Below are positions 44,540 through 56,866 of a DNA stretch of 64,000 nt, piece after piece. Source of the DNA: Chondrus crispus (lineage: Eukaryota > Rhodophyta > Florideophyceae > Gigartinales > Gigartinaceae); NCBI RefSeq assembly GCF_000350225.1, contig NW_005178989.1, positions 151,986 to 215,985 of the forward strand, given 5' to 3'. Made by a program: the position numbers and the translations under genes. How positions within the stretch are numbered: the first letter of the stretch is position 1; every line of letters begins with the position of its first letter. The notes beneath the pieces were generated by a model that was not told the DNA's origin, did no database searches, and saw only the letters and a list, made by a program, of their open reading frames with translations.

Positions 44540-45140
44540 GGATCCGTTGAGTGCGCGTCTCTTTTGTTCTGCGTGGTAGATTTTTAGTGTACTGTATGCT
44601 GTACGCGCGGTGCGGTCTCTTTGATTTTAATCAATAAATTCGGAAAAAGTACTGTACCACGCATTTCTTAGTGAATTACGATTCTTCGGTGTAGCTGTGA
44701 CCTTGGTACACGCGAACTGGTTTTCTACCGGAAGCAGCGGTAAATTGCGATTATTTGAAGTGCGCATGTTTCCTGGATGAGCCAAAAACAGTTACTTTCA
44801 ATGATCTGCACTATCTCAAACTCTTTATGGTCATTCAGCAATCCATAGGAAGCCATTGCAGCGCGCAACTTGACGTAGACCATTTTTGTCGTTGTTTCCC
44901 TCCACGCCAAATAAAACTTGGCGTGGATATGAGTTTCGACACGAACTGGAAGTGCAATGGGAGCCGTAGTGCTGACAGCCTTGTTCTTCTTTCTATGAGC
45001 TTTAAGAGCGAACCGAAAATCCAAAAGCTTGGGGTGGTAAGCATGTAATGCATCGGCCTCTCTAGATTCAAGCCACTAACTGTGTAGAAATTCAATATCA
45101 ATCATCGGCTCAGGCCAAAATACATTAATTTCAAACTCGT
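44540..45140. other. Unassigned stretch after the PIF pseudogene
   Basis: AT-rich, with overlapping frames on both strands (44725-45024, minus; 44755-45048, plus). No domain is recognised. Confidence 0.3.
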
Positions 45141-45149
45141 TGCCACCTC

Positions 45150-45800
45150 TGGGATAACTCTCGTCCCTGGGTTGGGTGAGAGGTGGAGGTTTACGCCGAG
45201 GGAGCACGAGACGCGGACGCGCGGCGCGAGTATTAACCGATACGGAGGAGCTCGCGAAAAGCGAATGGCACACGTGGCCGGTTACGCGCAGGCGCTCTGT
45301 GGTGCGTATACGGAAGCGACTGGTAACGGGATATAATCCTTTGCAAATAAACTAACCGAACGGTCGTAGATAGGCGCGAAGGGGACGGGGGCGAGTTTGC
45401 CCCAGTTTACTGTTCGGGAGGGGTGTCAGGTCTTAACCCCTCAGAGGGACGGCGTAGAAACCTGTTCCGGTACAGCACCTGCCGCATAGAGCGTGCCGGG
45501 TGCTGTACACAAATAAGATACCAGCGCCACAATTATTAACTACCGTACGGGTCCGGCCAATACACGTGTGCGGTACTATACACGCCTGATAGCTATAAGC
45601 TAGCGCACGGACGACACGTGTGCTACTGTACACGTACACCACGACACGACCAATCGGCATGCGAGCGCGCTCCACACAAGTGAGCACCCCACCCACGTGT
45701 GCACCGTACACGGCCGCCATGTTCATATCCTCCGCGCGCGTCGGTCGTTATACGACACCACCGTCCGTGACGCTCGCAGTAAAACCACCACTACCGATGC
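45150..45800. repeat. GC-rich LTR-like patch
   Basis: A clear island of higher GC in AT-rich DNA. GGGAGGGG followed by TGTCAGGTCTTAACCCC near 45416-45440 looks like a purine tract and an LTR start of the family-A kind. ACACGTGT boxes are at about 45564 and 45614, as in the U3 regions. No second end or TSD is found, so it is at best a fragment of another family. Confidence 0.35.
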
Positions 45801-47900
45801 CTCAAGGAAGTAAAACACACCAAGATGTGCGCTTTGTAGTAGGCTTCGGTTCAATTCACTGAGCCAGAAGGTAAAGCGGACAAAACGTCTCACAACTGGA
45901 GCCCTCTAGAGACGCGAAACTGGCTGAGCTGTCTGACTCAGCTTCAGTATCTATACAGGATAGCATTCTTATCTTAGGGGTACGCTCTTCCACCCCCAAT
46001 ACAGACCTTCTGTTATGAAGATACTCCTTGGTCTCATCTACGTCTGCCACTAAAATCGTGGTTTGCATGTCGTCAAAAGTTCGAACCCAATATTGATGCA
46101 TATACTTACCTTTTTTCATACAGTACTGATTGCCAAGGCGGTTATGGAAAGTACAGAAACTAGGTAATTTGTGGCTGTTAAAGAGATCGTTTGATTCCTG
46201 AACACTGTTGGGGCCCTCTGTACCACGAGGCCCCCCGCTAGACCACATCACACTCGAAGTCTTCACAGCGAGTGAGTTGTTTTGGCAGTTTCGGAGCCCT
46301 GGTACTTTGGTTCACATGACAAAGAAATTTGAGAAAATGTTCACAGTCAAGACTTGGTATGTACATAACCTACATTATTTTAAAAACAATATATTATAAT
46401 TTTCTTTTTCTCGACCCAAACAATGTTTTGTTTGCTCTACTGAACAATGGTCTCGAGCGGGAACATTTGCCCGTGAGCAATGCTTCTTATCACTCTGACT
46501 TGTCATCAATACGCTCAAATACCCACTGTCAAGATGCCTCAGATAAAGAGACTCGTCAGATGTGAGAGGAGTAAAGGCGCGAGATGTTCATTTTGGGGTG
46601 CAAACGTTGCTGAATATCGCCATATATGGTAACACGTTGGTTCCAATGTCGCTCGTTGTCCTGCTCGCTCTGCGGCGGTCACTACCGCAGTAAACAGAAT
46701 AAAACAGTGCTTGGCGATGACACTCAGGCGGATCCGTTCTTCCACACTGAGTTCTGCGTTTATTGTACGGAAATTCCCTGTCCGTCCATTTATCCTGGGG
46801 AATCTGTGCTCCCACGGTCTTCTGACCGTCCAGTGCTTTCCCTTCTGTCCCCGCTTGGTCACAGGGAAGCTAAATTGCAATCGTGGCGAGATCATGAATC
46901 ACTCCGTAGACTCATCGGATGACGTAACAGCTTACCACATTTTGCCTGTGGTAGAAGTTACCAAAGGTCGCGAACAATGTTGACTAACTATCTGGTCTTT
47001 CGCGCCATCCGCGCTATCCATGGAAAGTTTATGCATCCCATATTTAGCCCCCACTATTGCGCAGTGTTTTACAATATGACCGTTTTAGATGTCTTATGAC
47101 GACCATCATTACGCTTCCTCCAGCTTGATTTCCACTCATGTTACACCACGTAGTACAGTTCTGCTTTGTAATCGTGTACGCGATAGAGGGGTAGTCACAT
47201 GTCAGCCTAACGCGCTGTCCAGACGAAACAGTTTTAGAAAGAGCGTATATGTCTGCGAAATTTTCGAATATTCATGATAAATAATTTGAAAGAACACCTT
47301 ATTTATTTGGATGTTGCAGTTGTTCTCTGCAACTATGTTTAATTCAAGGACCTCATACTCCCCACCGATAGTGCAGCATGTTCCTGTTTCATCCCAAATC
47401 TTCGTGCTCTTAGCGGCAGATATGCAGAGCTAGAGAATCGACGGGTCTGTGGTACAGTGGGTCCAGGACACCTGGCACTCTAGGAGTAACTTCCATAGCG
47501 AGCGATGATTGGGCGTGGTCGGATGGCATCCCATTAGTCATTTTAGCTGACAGGTCTGTTGGTCATTGTAATGGAATATAATTAGATGATTTTGTGTAAG
47601 TAATGTAAGGGGGCCTCGTACAGTAGCAGGAGAGCAGTGTAGCTATGGTTTTTGATAACTATAAGAGCCATCGACAACTCCGAGCCTCCACCACGTAAAG
47701 GTAAGCACCTTCGGCCCAAACCCTAGGCTTCCAACTTGCCGACTCCGGCGCAGCCCCTATCATCCCTGCCCGGACAACCTTGCAGCCAGTGCGTCTGCAC
47801 GTTACTTGTGTTTACGTCATCGGTTCGATTGAACACCCCTTTTCGGGTTCTTATCCCGCTCTACCATCGTTACCAGGACTCCGCTCTACAGTTACGTTCA
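45801..47900. other. Unassigned stretch
   Basis: Frames up to 136 codons on both strands (45856-46266, 46539-46895 minus; 46626-46922 plus) without known domains. Near 47845-47875 the sequence ATCCCGCTCTACCATCGTTA resembles the ATCCCGCTCTACCACCGCTA block of family-A LTRs, so a small LTR scrap may be there. Confidence 0.3.
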
Positions 47901-47929
47901 GACGTGAACTTGCTGTACGACAGGGTTCC

Positions 47930-48345
47930 CTAAGTCTCTTGCAATGGTTCCGGGCATCTTTTGGTGTCGCACCGGAAGTTTGTGCCAATATTTGGAACCG
48001 TATTCTACAATACTTGCCCATCCGCAGCATACCGAAGTACCTTCTCTAGGCGCTGCTCTTTTTGAAGCTGTACGCCTCTGAGCATGTAAATGCTAGCATG
48101 GCACATGTCAGCAAGAAGACATTTCCAAAATGTGCCTGGGAGCTTGTAAACCATATTGCAGGTGTTGAAGTTGTATGTAATTCACGAGTCCGAGGACTAC
48201 CGGATCACTGGCATTGGTCAGTACGGCTGTTCTGGCAGTTTTTTAAGATTTGCCTGCGCTCGAAATCATTGCCCAAGGACGGAGCCAGTTGAATGGAATT
48301 CTTTACAAGAATTTCTTTCAGATGTTTGGTTGAATGCCAGTTTTT
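47930..48345 (+). pseudogene. IS5/PIF-like transposase fragment, N-terminal part
   Basis: One frame reads WFRASFGVAPEVCANIWNRI, then IPKYLL, a TAG, ALLFLKLYASEHVNASMAHV and SKKTFPKCAWELVNHIA. The stop sits where a Trp is expected (PKYLLWALLFLK), a TGG to TAG change. The order FxxxFGVxPEVC, P-K-L-W-A-L-FLK and KTFRKW is what I know from the N-terminal part of a transposase family common in algae and oomycetes. The catalytic part is not seen; the frame falls apart after 48200. Confidence 0.5.
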
Positions 48346-48349
48346 AAAG

Positions 48350-49400
48350 AGTTTCTATCGACTGTCGCGTTAACGAAACAGTTGAGTACAATTATATCAA
48401 AGACTGCTTGAGCGCTCAAATATCCACTGTTTCGAAAAATGTAGCACGAAAGACTGGACAAAACTGGCATTGTCAGCCAGTCTTTCATATGCGAGCATCC
48501 AACATGAAAGACTGCAAACTTGCGCCCATGACTGCCAGTTGTCCTCATGACTGGCAGTATTTCGACATGACTGTCCGTGTTGATACAAAACATCTTCTAA
48601 AGGGTATTTAGATACGCACGTTACTGCCAGATTCTCTAGCCTTTCTTTTACATATAAACCATATCGAACTTTATACTTCTACCTAAACGTCACTTTCACC
48701 GGGGCGATACTGCTAACCTCGTAGTTTCCTGCCATTCTAAAATTACTACATGCACTTGCATTCTTATACATGGGCTACACAAGAATGACACCGACAAAAG
48801 TCGTCTTAAAAACTACACGGTAGCCCAATTCAATAACGTAGGTTGTTGCTTGTGAGAGCACACGTGCCCCTATGCCATACACGATCTAATGGTTCTTCCT
48901 ATGCATGATTATTAGCGCTGTACATCAGGCAACAGAATGTCCTTCACGAAGCAGGTACTCAAATACCTTGCTCCATAAAATGGTCTTCCATCAACTACCT
49001 TGCCTACTTCTGTTACGAAATTGAATATTTAGATTTTGCGTCTGTTGGAAACATGCCCCTCATATCCGGTGACAGACATAGGGGCTTTTGACTTGACATA
49101 ATGATGTTAGGTACGTGCCAGACCCCATAGATAGCTTGTAAATGTATTTTAGCAGTCACAAAATAAAAGTACTGGTGAGCTGAGTCCCTTAATGTAGTTC
49201 AGGATGAAGACCGTACCCGTCGTAGTGCTGTCCGTGTAGACAGAGTTTGTATTGCGCTATATCAACTTTATGTCCGTCCACAAAGGAATTAAGCAAAACA
49301 CCACACGATTCAAGGTAGCAGTAATGAACGGTCTTCCGGAGTCGGACAATGAACCCAATAGAGGTATTGACTATTGTAGATGCCAAGAAAATGTCTAGTA
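48350..49400. other. Unassigned AT-rich stretch
   Basis: Near 48430-48560 the words ACTGGCAG/CTGCCAGT recur in both orientations (for example at 48480, 48533 and 48552), giving a small set of nested inverted repeats. No gene is seen. Confidence 0.3.
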
Positions 49401-49406
49401 ATACGT

Positions 49407-51390
49407 TTATGGAAATATGTCATACTCCCATAGGTCATTGTCGATACCACTCTCCAAGTCCGATCCATACTCTGCTGGACAAGGTATCGTATGACTTTCT
49501 CCTGTGAATCGCTTCGAAACGTATGTGACATACTTGTCATTTGCACATTCCAACTCCTTTCCTCTTGAGGGAATCTTTTCGAAGTTGGCTTGAAGAAAGA
49601 GTCTGATATATACAAATCCCGCATCTATGCGGCTCCTACAGTCCCTAAGCAGTGTACCGGCCATTCTAAAATCCCTCTCGATCCGCGCAGTCGACGCAGT
49701 ATGGCCAAGTATGGATCGCGCTACGATACTTAAAGTGGGGTAGCGTAACGACATTGACTTCCACCATTTCAACAGAGCCCGGGCTGGTAGGCTTCCACCC
49801 CGCGCCTTCTCTTTGTTAAGATATGTATTAAGTTCTTCTCGCAGAACGTTGCCTAGGGAAAAAGTTGTGCACTTCATGATGCATCATCGTCATCCTGAAA
49901 CTTGTCGAATTTATTAGCTCCCGAATCAACCAATAAATTGTTTGGTACATGCAATGCATGCACTGGGGCATGGGATTCTAATTACTCAGAAGTTTGCAGC
50001 TGTGTTGAGACAATTCCTGCCTCTTCGTGCCTACCCTTACCGACGGCTATCATCATATCGAATATCTCCGTATATATTCCAGATCGAGAATGTTCAGCTT
50101 CGTTCGGGTTCATCAAGCAGTCCATACATTTTCATGTTTTGAATGATGCATGAAGGAACACCTGAAGTTCCAACATATTCGATCGCCGAGTCCCATTGTA
50201 CCCCGAAAAAAGCGCTTCTGGAAAGACTCTCGGAGCATAATTCGAGTTGTAGTGGTTCGAGCCTGAATTTGCATCGGGCTGCGCTGCACGGAGGGGTCAT
50301 TACCAGATGAATAGCCTGGTTAAGAATGATCATAAAGCCCTAGGGAACTGGTAGAACACAACACGTACTTCCGAAAACGACACATGGCAAGGAAGACGTC
50401 AATACCAGAAGGGTAGCTAGCAAGCTTAGGCTAAAACGATTATGTCCCCAACTGGTTTCATGAGGGAGAAGCACTCAATGAGTGTCGTGCGTTCTGTATC
50501 AATGGGAAACGAAGTCTTCTCGGCATCCCGATAATGCTTACGGAGAGTATCCCACAGTAACAAAATCGCTCAAGCACACGAATTGTGCCCAACCACCTGC
50601 AGGCCGCACATGTGCCGCATGTCTTGAATGAGCTTCAACTTGGACCACCTCTCCTTAAATTCTAGATCATTGAATGTTTTTCGCATGATGTGGCTTTTAT
50701 GAATATGCTCAATTGTGCGTTTGACGGCCTTCAGAAGGTCACGAAAGTCTTTGTTCTTTGACTTTTGCGGGTTAATTGTAGTCCCAAAAGCTTCTACAAG
50801 AGCACTGTTACACATGTAACTTACGCACCAATCCCACTGGGACGGTAGGAGTGTGTTGCATAGAAGCTTAACGTCAGACCCACTATCGGAAGTAGCATTT
50901 AGAAAATTTGCCGGACGCAACTAGTATTCTCCAAGAACGGCCTCGCACTATAACTTCAATACATTGGAAAGCTGCGTACAGTCAAAACTGTCAGCTGGCC
51001 GAAATATTCCGATGGCAAGGAGATGGCTACACATCTCCCACTTCTTGTTCACAAAATAGATTCGGAAGCCAATATACTTAATATTGGATGTTTTGGAAGT
51101 TCATAAATCCAAATTTAAATGAAAACTGGGAATCAGAACTGACTGCACTGCTTTTAGCATCTCTGTTCGCGTACGTGCAGCAGTGGCAATATACATTTCC
51201 AAAATCAGCTTTTTGACAGTGCGGGAATGCATGTCCGAAATGTTACTGAGTCATCCGTAACGAGCATCGATGTGAATGTGCGAAACTCTGCACACTCCAC
51301 AATACTGAATGGAAGAAAGTTCTTGACAATTAACTTAACAACATTCAAATTGGTGATAGCGACACAAATTGTCTGAGTCGACAGCACTCA
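49407..51390 (-). pseudogene. hAT-type transposase remnant
   Basis: The C-terminal piece (49407-49877) is clear: LKWWKSMSLRYPTLSIVARS, ILGHTASTARIERDFRMAG and RSRIDAGFVYIRLFLQANF match the hAT dimerisation domain (W...YP.L..VAR.IL...AS.A..ER.FS..G...RS.L). Upstream on the same strand are a weaker middle piece (50570-50920: LKAVKRTIEHIHKSHIMRKT, LEFKERWSKLKLIQDM) and an N-terminal piece (51205-51387: VKNFLPFSIVECAEFRTF) that is typical of the early hAT region. Many stops and shifts lie between, so this is an old copy. Confidence 0.7.
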
Positions 51391-51399
51391 TGAGCAACT

Positions 51400-52850
51400 A
51401 GCGTTGCTTTGCATTCTTCCTGCGTAGAGACGTCTTGTTCTTTCGGATCGTCAATGACCGAGAGCCCGAAATTTCGTGCAGTTTCCAAAGATGATCGGAT
51501 GCAATACTAGTATTCTTACAATCGTTTATGACCATGTGACACGCAGATGTTGCAAGACAATGCTAATTATCTTCTCTATGTCCTGAATAAGATTCTTCGC
51601 TCGTACTACATAGTTGTAGGTGACAGACCGGCGTTGTGCAGCAGTGTCGCATGCAAAAACAGTAAAACCTTTGGGAGGCGTGAAACCGTTCATGCGTGTC
51701 TCAAGGGACTCAATGTATTCCGACGAACTTGCATTGTGTTTTGGCTTGAAAGTTCTTCTTGGATTCGTGGTGGTACGGGAGGATCTGTGGCATTGCTGAG
51801 GGAGCCCGAATAACTGAAGCGATGGGTGTAGCTAGGGTGGCCCTGGTTTGGGACGACGGTAGACATGATTGGATGGGCTCCTCCGGGGGAATGGCGGTTA
51901 GTGATGTGGCGGAACCTGGAAGATTTTGCGTTACATTTGGCATTAGCGATGAAGTTCGGGGAGGATTGAGAATATCAGAATCAGAGATAATAGTTTGATA
52001 TTTTCAAGGAGCATGGAGTGAGTCAGATTCCATGTCGTGGTGGAGTTGCGAAATGGAGGGAGAGAGAAAGGCAGGATGAGATGGAAATTATAACGGGACT
52101 GAAGCGGAGAGTAGTGATCAAGAGTGATGGAAGCAGTTCAAGTGCGAAAAGTGGACGGCGAATGGAGTTGTTCCTGATTGATCGTCGAGGTAAAGGTTTC
52201 GTTTCGGTTTTGACTCGGCGGGAGCCGAAGTGTTGGTGGGTGCTCCCATGTTTGTTGTGTTTAGGCTCCATTGCTACTTATTCGAATACTTTTCTGACAA
52301 GTGGCAATGTGAGCCAGGGGCACCGTGGCCGAACGATGAGGAGGCTACCGTTGGGTGGCTGCCTACAGTTTGAGGGGCATTGAGCTTGGATTAATGACAG
52401 ATGGGTCAGAACCTCCAGAATATTTAAACAAGTCGTCACGTTGGCCCGATAGCGGTTGACCTCTGAGGTTAGAGTTCATTGTTTAGATTTTGTGCGCAAC
52501 ATACCTTGCAATGGAAAGCATCTTGAACGCAGGTACGCCAGGAGCTCTCCTCGTGGAATTCTGTCCTGCGAGTTGGCGTGAAGTGCTAGGTCCATGGTGT
52601 GCTAGCACGGTGCCCGGGAATTGGTTCTGCTGATCTCTCGTCTCAGAGATACGGAGGAGGGATTTGGCCCACTACCATCCGGGTGGTCATCTGATCAAGG
52701 TCCCCCACTTTCGCCACTCGTTAAGTGAATACGTCATGCCTTCCGAAAGGAGAGTACGTCCGAGTGTCCTTGGCTCGAGCGCATTTCGCGTGTTTGGGAA
52801 AGTCGCGAGACTGACCTCGAGGGAGCCGAATCCGTGGGACGCTTGATGTC
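51400..52850. other. Unassigned stretch
   Basis: Short frames, for example 51759-51998 and 52018-52383 on the plus strand, Gly/Arg-rich, without known domain. I see no promoter or repeat that stands out. Confidence 0.3.
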
Positions 52851-52879
52851 TTGGGAGAATGACATTCATGGTTCTGAAG

Positions 52880-53697
52880 AAGTGGATTTGGGGAATTTCT
52901 GTCAAGCTTCAGACTCTGTTTCCGTCACGATCGATGGACTGGAAAGCTTCTGATCCGAATCGGCCGATGAGGCTGATTTACAGAAAAGACTTATCACTCT
53001 CTGGCGCATTGGGTACGGGCCACGAAAATGTGCTGGTTTTAGGGAACGCTATGCCTCATTTACTCATCCGGAGAGGCTTATCGCTTTCAAGAAGAAATTT
53101 GTTGCATCTACATGTCGGCTTCTTAACATGGAAGATTGCATGGGTATGTGTCGCCTGCTGGCCATTCCTGAGGCACGGTTTGTTGGTTCTCCCCTCGGCA
53201 TTTTACGGCAGTTGCTATCGCAGCTACTCTCGTCTATTCTGGCAGGGACGCGAGAGCCCTTGTTTGAGGGGCCAGCGCAAGCACCCATTGCAAATGTTGT
53301 TGTCGGTCATGCTACTGGACGAACCGAAGGCCTCGAGGCTGCTATCGACAGTGGTGTCGAGGCACGTCACCCGTCATAGCAAGCTGCTAGTCGCCATGAT
53401 CCATTGATTGCGAACGAGGACTCACTAGCCTCGCGATTGCATGTCGCGGAACATGCGGCTGGTATTGACTCCGAATTGGAGGCGGATCCTGAGTGCGATG
53501 AAAATGGTGGCGATCTCGTGGGTGACACCCTGGTGCAGCCCCTCATTCGTCCATCTGGCCTTTCGGTGGCTGAGGTTGAAAAATACGACATGCTGGTGGC
53601 TCGTCTCCCTCGTACGTGGCAGACTCACCTCAGTACGGGACTTAAATTTACCCGTACCGTGTCCGAGTATCGGTTGAGAATTATGACTAAAGAGTAG
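52880..53697 (+). pseudogene. Possible N-terminal part of the retroelement at 54599-55496
   Basis: Protein-like pieces in two or three frames: LQKRLITLWRIGYGPRKCAG, NMEDCMGMCRLLAIPEARFV and, at 53404-53697, VAEVEKYDMLVARLPRTWQT. They are on the same strand as, and upstream of, the RT remnant, so they may be its leading part, but no domain is recognised. Stops and shifts are frequent. Confidence 0.3.
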
Positions 53698-54269
53698 TTT
53701 ATTGATTATCTCGAGGTTTTCAATCAAGAAAAACTGGTCATTCGTCAGATTGTAATGGGGAAGACAAAGACCCTGATTCTCCCGAGGTCGCTGCGGAGTG
53801 AAAGGCCGCGAATGACATGCATCACAGTCACAAAGATCGCCTCGTCACGTCCACCTTCGCCCCTCACGACAGAGTTACTGGACCGCGGATATTACACTGG
53901 ACCCGGAACGGAAGTGATTTACAGGATCGGCTCAACCGGGCCTGAGCTATTCTGTCCAATGATTCGGGGGAGACTCCCCTCAAGAGTGAGATCACCAGCA
54001 CGGGTCAGCACCTTATTATTGCAATTGACTCACTGCATCCTGCCCTCGCCGTGCGCAGTGATGCATTGGAAAGTCTTGTCCATCGCCTGACTGTTCTCTT
54101 CAGTGTCGCTGAAGAATACAAGCGTTACAAGAGGCCACAAGCGTGGGAAGGGACGGAGTTGTTCCTTGGCATATTTGGTGGGAGTAGCGCTGCTGCAGCG
54201 ATGCAGCATCGTACAAGCTGCTCCGAAAGTCCAAAGCCGACGCGAAAACATCGGACTCCCACTTCAAGT

Positions 54270-54570
54270 ACCGCTCCCTGTTCCTCCCTTCTCTCTCCGT
54301 TCTCCGCCGTTCTCCCTCTCGCTTTGTCCATTTGTAATCTCTCTGTCTTTTTCCTATTTTCTCTACATTTTCTCTATTTTTCTTTCTACACTACTCTCTC
54401 CTTCGTTGTTGTTCACACCGGTCTCAGATACTATCACCGACTACCTACGACTACCTACGTTTACCTACGTTGTCGTTGTTGTCGCCGCCTCTACGTTTTG
54501 TGCGTAATTTTCATTACAAGTAGGTGTCTCAATCTCGATTTCCGGTCTCCATCCTCATCACTTGTGTCAC
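54270..54570 (+). repeat. Pyrimidine-rich tract with CTACCTACG repeats
   Basis: C/T-rich on the plus strand, with CTACCTACGACTACCTACG and related words near 54438-54470 and a GTTGTCGTTGTTGTCG run. It separates the possible N-terminal part from the RT remnant. It may be an insertion. Confidence 0.4.
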
Positions 54571-54598
54571 TGTGAACAAAATCTTCTGGTAAAAAGAC

Positions 54599-55496
54599 TT
54601 GGAGGACCGGGAGTTGTTGTTAGAAGGGAACTGTCTTGCTGCGTTCGAGTCGTCGCCGGAAGCTTTGAGAAAGCAGCCAGTATTTTGTAATGTCGTCGGC
54701 GGCGACTACGTCACGCTCCTTCACCGAATGAAGGCGTCAGGGATGCTTCACCTGTTCGAGTCGGGACAGGGTGTTCTGGAGAATGGAATATTCGGGTTAT
54801 CTAAGACTGTGGAATCAGATTGTTCTCAGCGAGTTATTTGAGATGGCAGCCGTTCCAACCTTTCCTTCAATCAGGAGCTGGCAACGGTCGTCCTCCCCTC
54901 CCCTGATATGCTAGGGGAGGTTTTCCTGCCTTCATCTCAACGCCTTTTCGCGCCGACCTCGGATGTAAGCCAGATGTACAATCGTCTGCTCGCTCCACAG
55001 TGGCGTTGGAGATACTTTAGGTTGCCGCGTGTTTGGGGTCCCATCTTTTGACCCTACTCTGAAAGAAGACTACTATCACCCCGCCCTCAAGGTTATCCCA
55101 ATGGGTTGGTCTCTCGCAGTACGTTTCGCCCAAGCCGTACACCTCAAGATACTCCGACTCACTGGTGTCCCGGCAGGGACTTTGCTCCTTCAGGGTAGTT
55201 TCCTTTCTTCGCCGCCTTCCTGTGATGCTGCCGTCCCTTTCCTGCCCTACATTGATGATCTAGCTGCCCAGAGAACTTGTGCATATCACGAGTTGAAGCG
55301 CATCGCTTCTTTCTGCATCGTTCTAGTGCGCTTTCGAAGCGACCCGCAAGTACGAGACTCACGGTTACGCCGCTTAAACGATTCGTTATACACATCTGTG
55401 GTTTCCTTGAAGAAATTGTCACTCTCCTGCTTGTTGCCCACGATTGAATACTCAGACACGGATACCCAAGCTTGTGCGAGGGCCGCGTTCTCTTGA
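54599..55496 (+). pseudogene. Reverse-transcriptase pseudogene of a non-gypsy type
   Basis: Early RT part: GMLHLFESGQGVLENGIFGL, then SKTVESDCSQRVI, a TGA (54839-54841) and DGSRSNLSF, where RVI-x-DGSRSN matches the fingers motif (R-I-x-D-x-R-x-N). Then LPSPDMLGEVFLP and SDVSQMYNRLLAPQWRWRYF (motif A Asp) with LPRVWGP. After a frameshift near 55046-55060 come VIPMGWSLAVRFAQAVHLKI (motif B region) and FLPYIDDLA (motif C, catalytic YIDD). The motif style (IPMGW-S-AV-AQ, YIDD) differs from the gypsy RT of families A and B. I recall such RTs from retroelements of protists, but cannot name the class. The RT fold is sure enough; the clade is open. Confidence 0.75.
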
Positions 55497-55499
55497 GAA

Positions 55500-56860
55500 T
55501 TGAAACTGAGGCCTCAAGTCCTTCTGTTCGCTGCAGATAGTGCGACGAGAGGAACAGCACAGATTTCCGGAGAAGAGTTGGATGTTGTGAAAGCCTGAGT
55601 TCGTGGTGGGAACTTTGACAGTGCGGAAGAGGAATGGCCTGTCGCATTGCTCAGCGCCTGTGGGCTGACTGGATTGTTTTGAGCGTGCGCTACTTTGCGG
55701 ATCTCAGGTGAGATGTCCAGGAGGGATGCAGCAGACAAGAAATGCTCATGTAAGAGCGACAGAGGTTGTGAAGATGGTTATTCTACATTGCGAATGTCGT
55801 GGGACCTGTACAGCGAGGACAGAGCTAGCCCTAAGCGACTGGCAGTGTCCGCGGTGGTGCGCCGCAATCCCCGAAATACAAACGGGAATTTTTCCGGGTA
55901 CTTAAATCAAGGGGAAATTGAAGGGACTAGAAATCCGGGGGTTACTAACGCACTGACGAGACAAGATCCCCGGTGGCTTTCCTGGACTTTCGGTTCGCGT
56001 CGCTCGATCACCTCCGTTCCGCTCCCTTCGCTGCGCACGTTCAGGGAAACCGAGCCTCAGCTTCCGCTCGAGTCTAACATTCCCACGACAACGACCGCAC
56101 TGTCTCGCTTTTTCTGCCATTTCTCAACCAATAAAAATATTGCATCTAGATGGTCCAATGAGTTATACGCGTACCCTTTCCGATCGGAAAGGGTACGCGT
56201 ATGAATTTGGTCGACCAGACTGGACAGAATTGATCCGAAACTCTAACCCGGAACAAAACATTTTCGCAAACATTTGCCCGGTGAGGTGGTTTTGGCCGAA
56301 CCAAACCCAATTGGGTATTTAGTGATTTGGCCACGACCAGTGCGGACACTTTAGTGGGCTGATTTCAGATATAAATGGCAATCATAAGCCCAAATGGCAT
56401 TTTCTTATATGAAAATCTCGCACAATATTGCCAGTTTTTAAAATACTGGATCCAGTCGTTGTGACAAATGTTCTGTTTTTGTAAATCTGGAAAGCAGTTT
56501 TTACAAACAAATATGTGGAACAGAACAGTGTTTCATGTCTGACCGCACAGGACAGGCTGTCATTAGAGAGGAGTATATATACACCTATAGAGGACGACGA
56601 TTAAAGGAAGCGGCCATCGGACCCCGTGATCACACATTTCACGCATATATGGCAGTAGATAAACAACTGACATAGCCGGTGAATGCGAGATTTGGCGCTC
56701 ATCTCGAGGAAGGCTGGTCACCCCGAAATGATCCCTCCTGCTATAGGGACGCCGAACAACCTATGAGATACTGGGAGAAAACCGAATATTCATATCATTT
56801 GCTTCACTACTGTACAGCCTCAGACAGTCACACAAACAAATCAATTGACCCGTATCTGGA
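55500..56860. other. Unassigned stretch
   Basis: The frame 55695-56204 runs into the palindrome at 56165 and has no known domain. The part after 56340 is AT-rich. A TATA-like GTATATATACACC is at about 56573. It leads up to the PIF-type transposase. Confidence 0.3.
56165..56202. repeat. Perfect 38-bp palindrome
   Basis: ATACGCGTACCCTTTCCGA followed directly by its exact reverse complement, without a spacer, around CGATCG. The arms are 19 bp. Nothing near it explains it; it could be the fused ends of a small inverted-repeat transposon or a protein-binding site. Confidence 0.9.
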
Positions 56861-56866
56861 ATTTTT

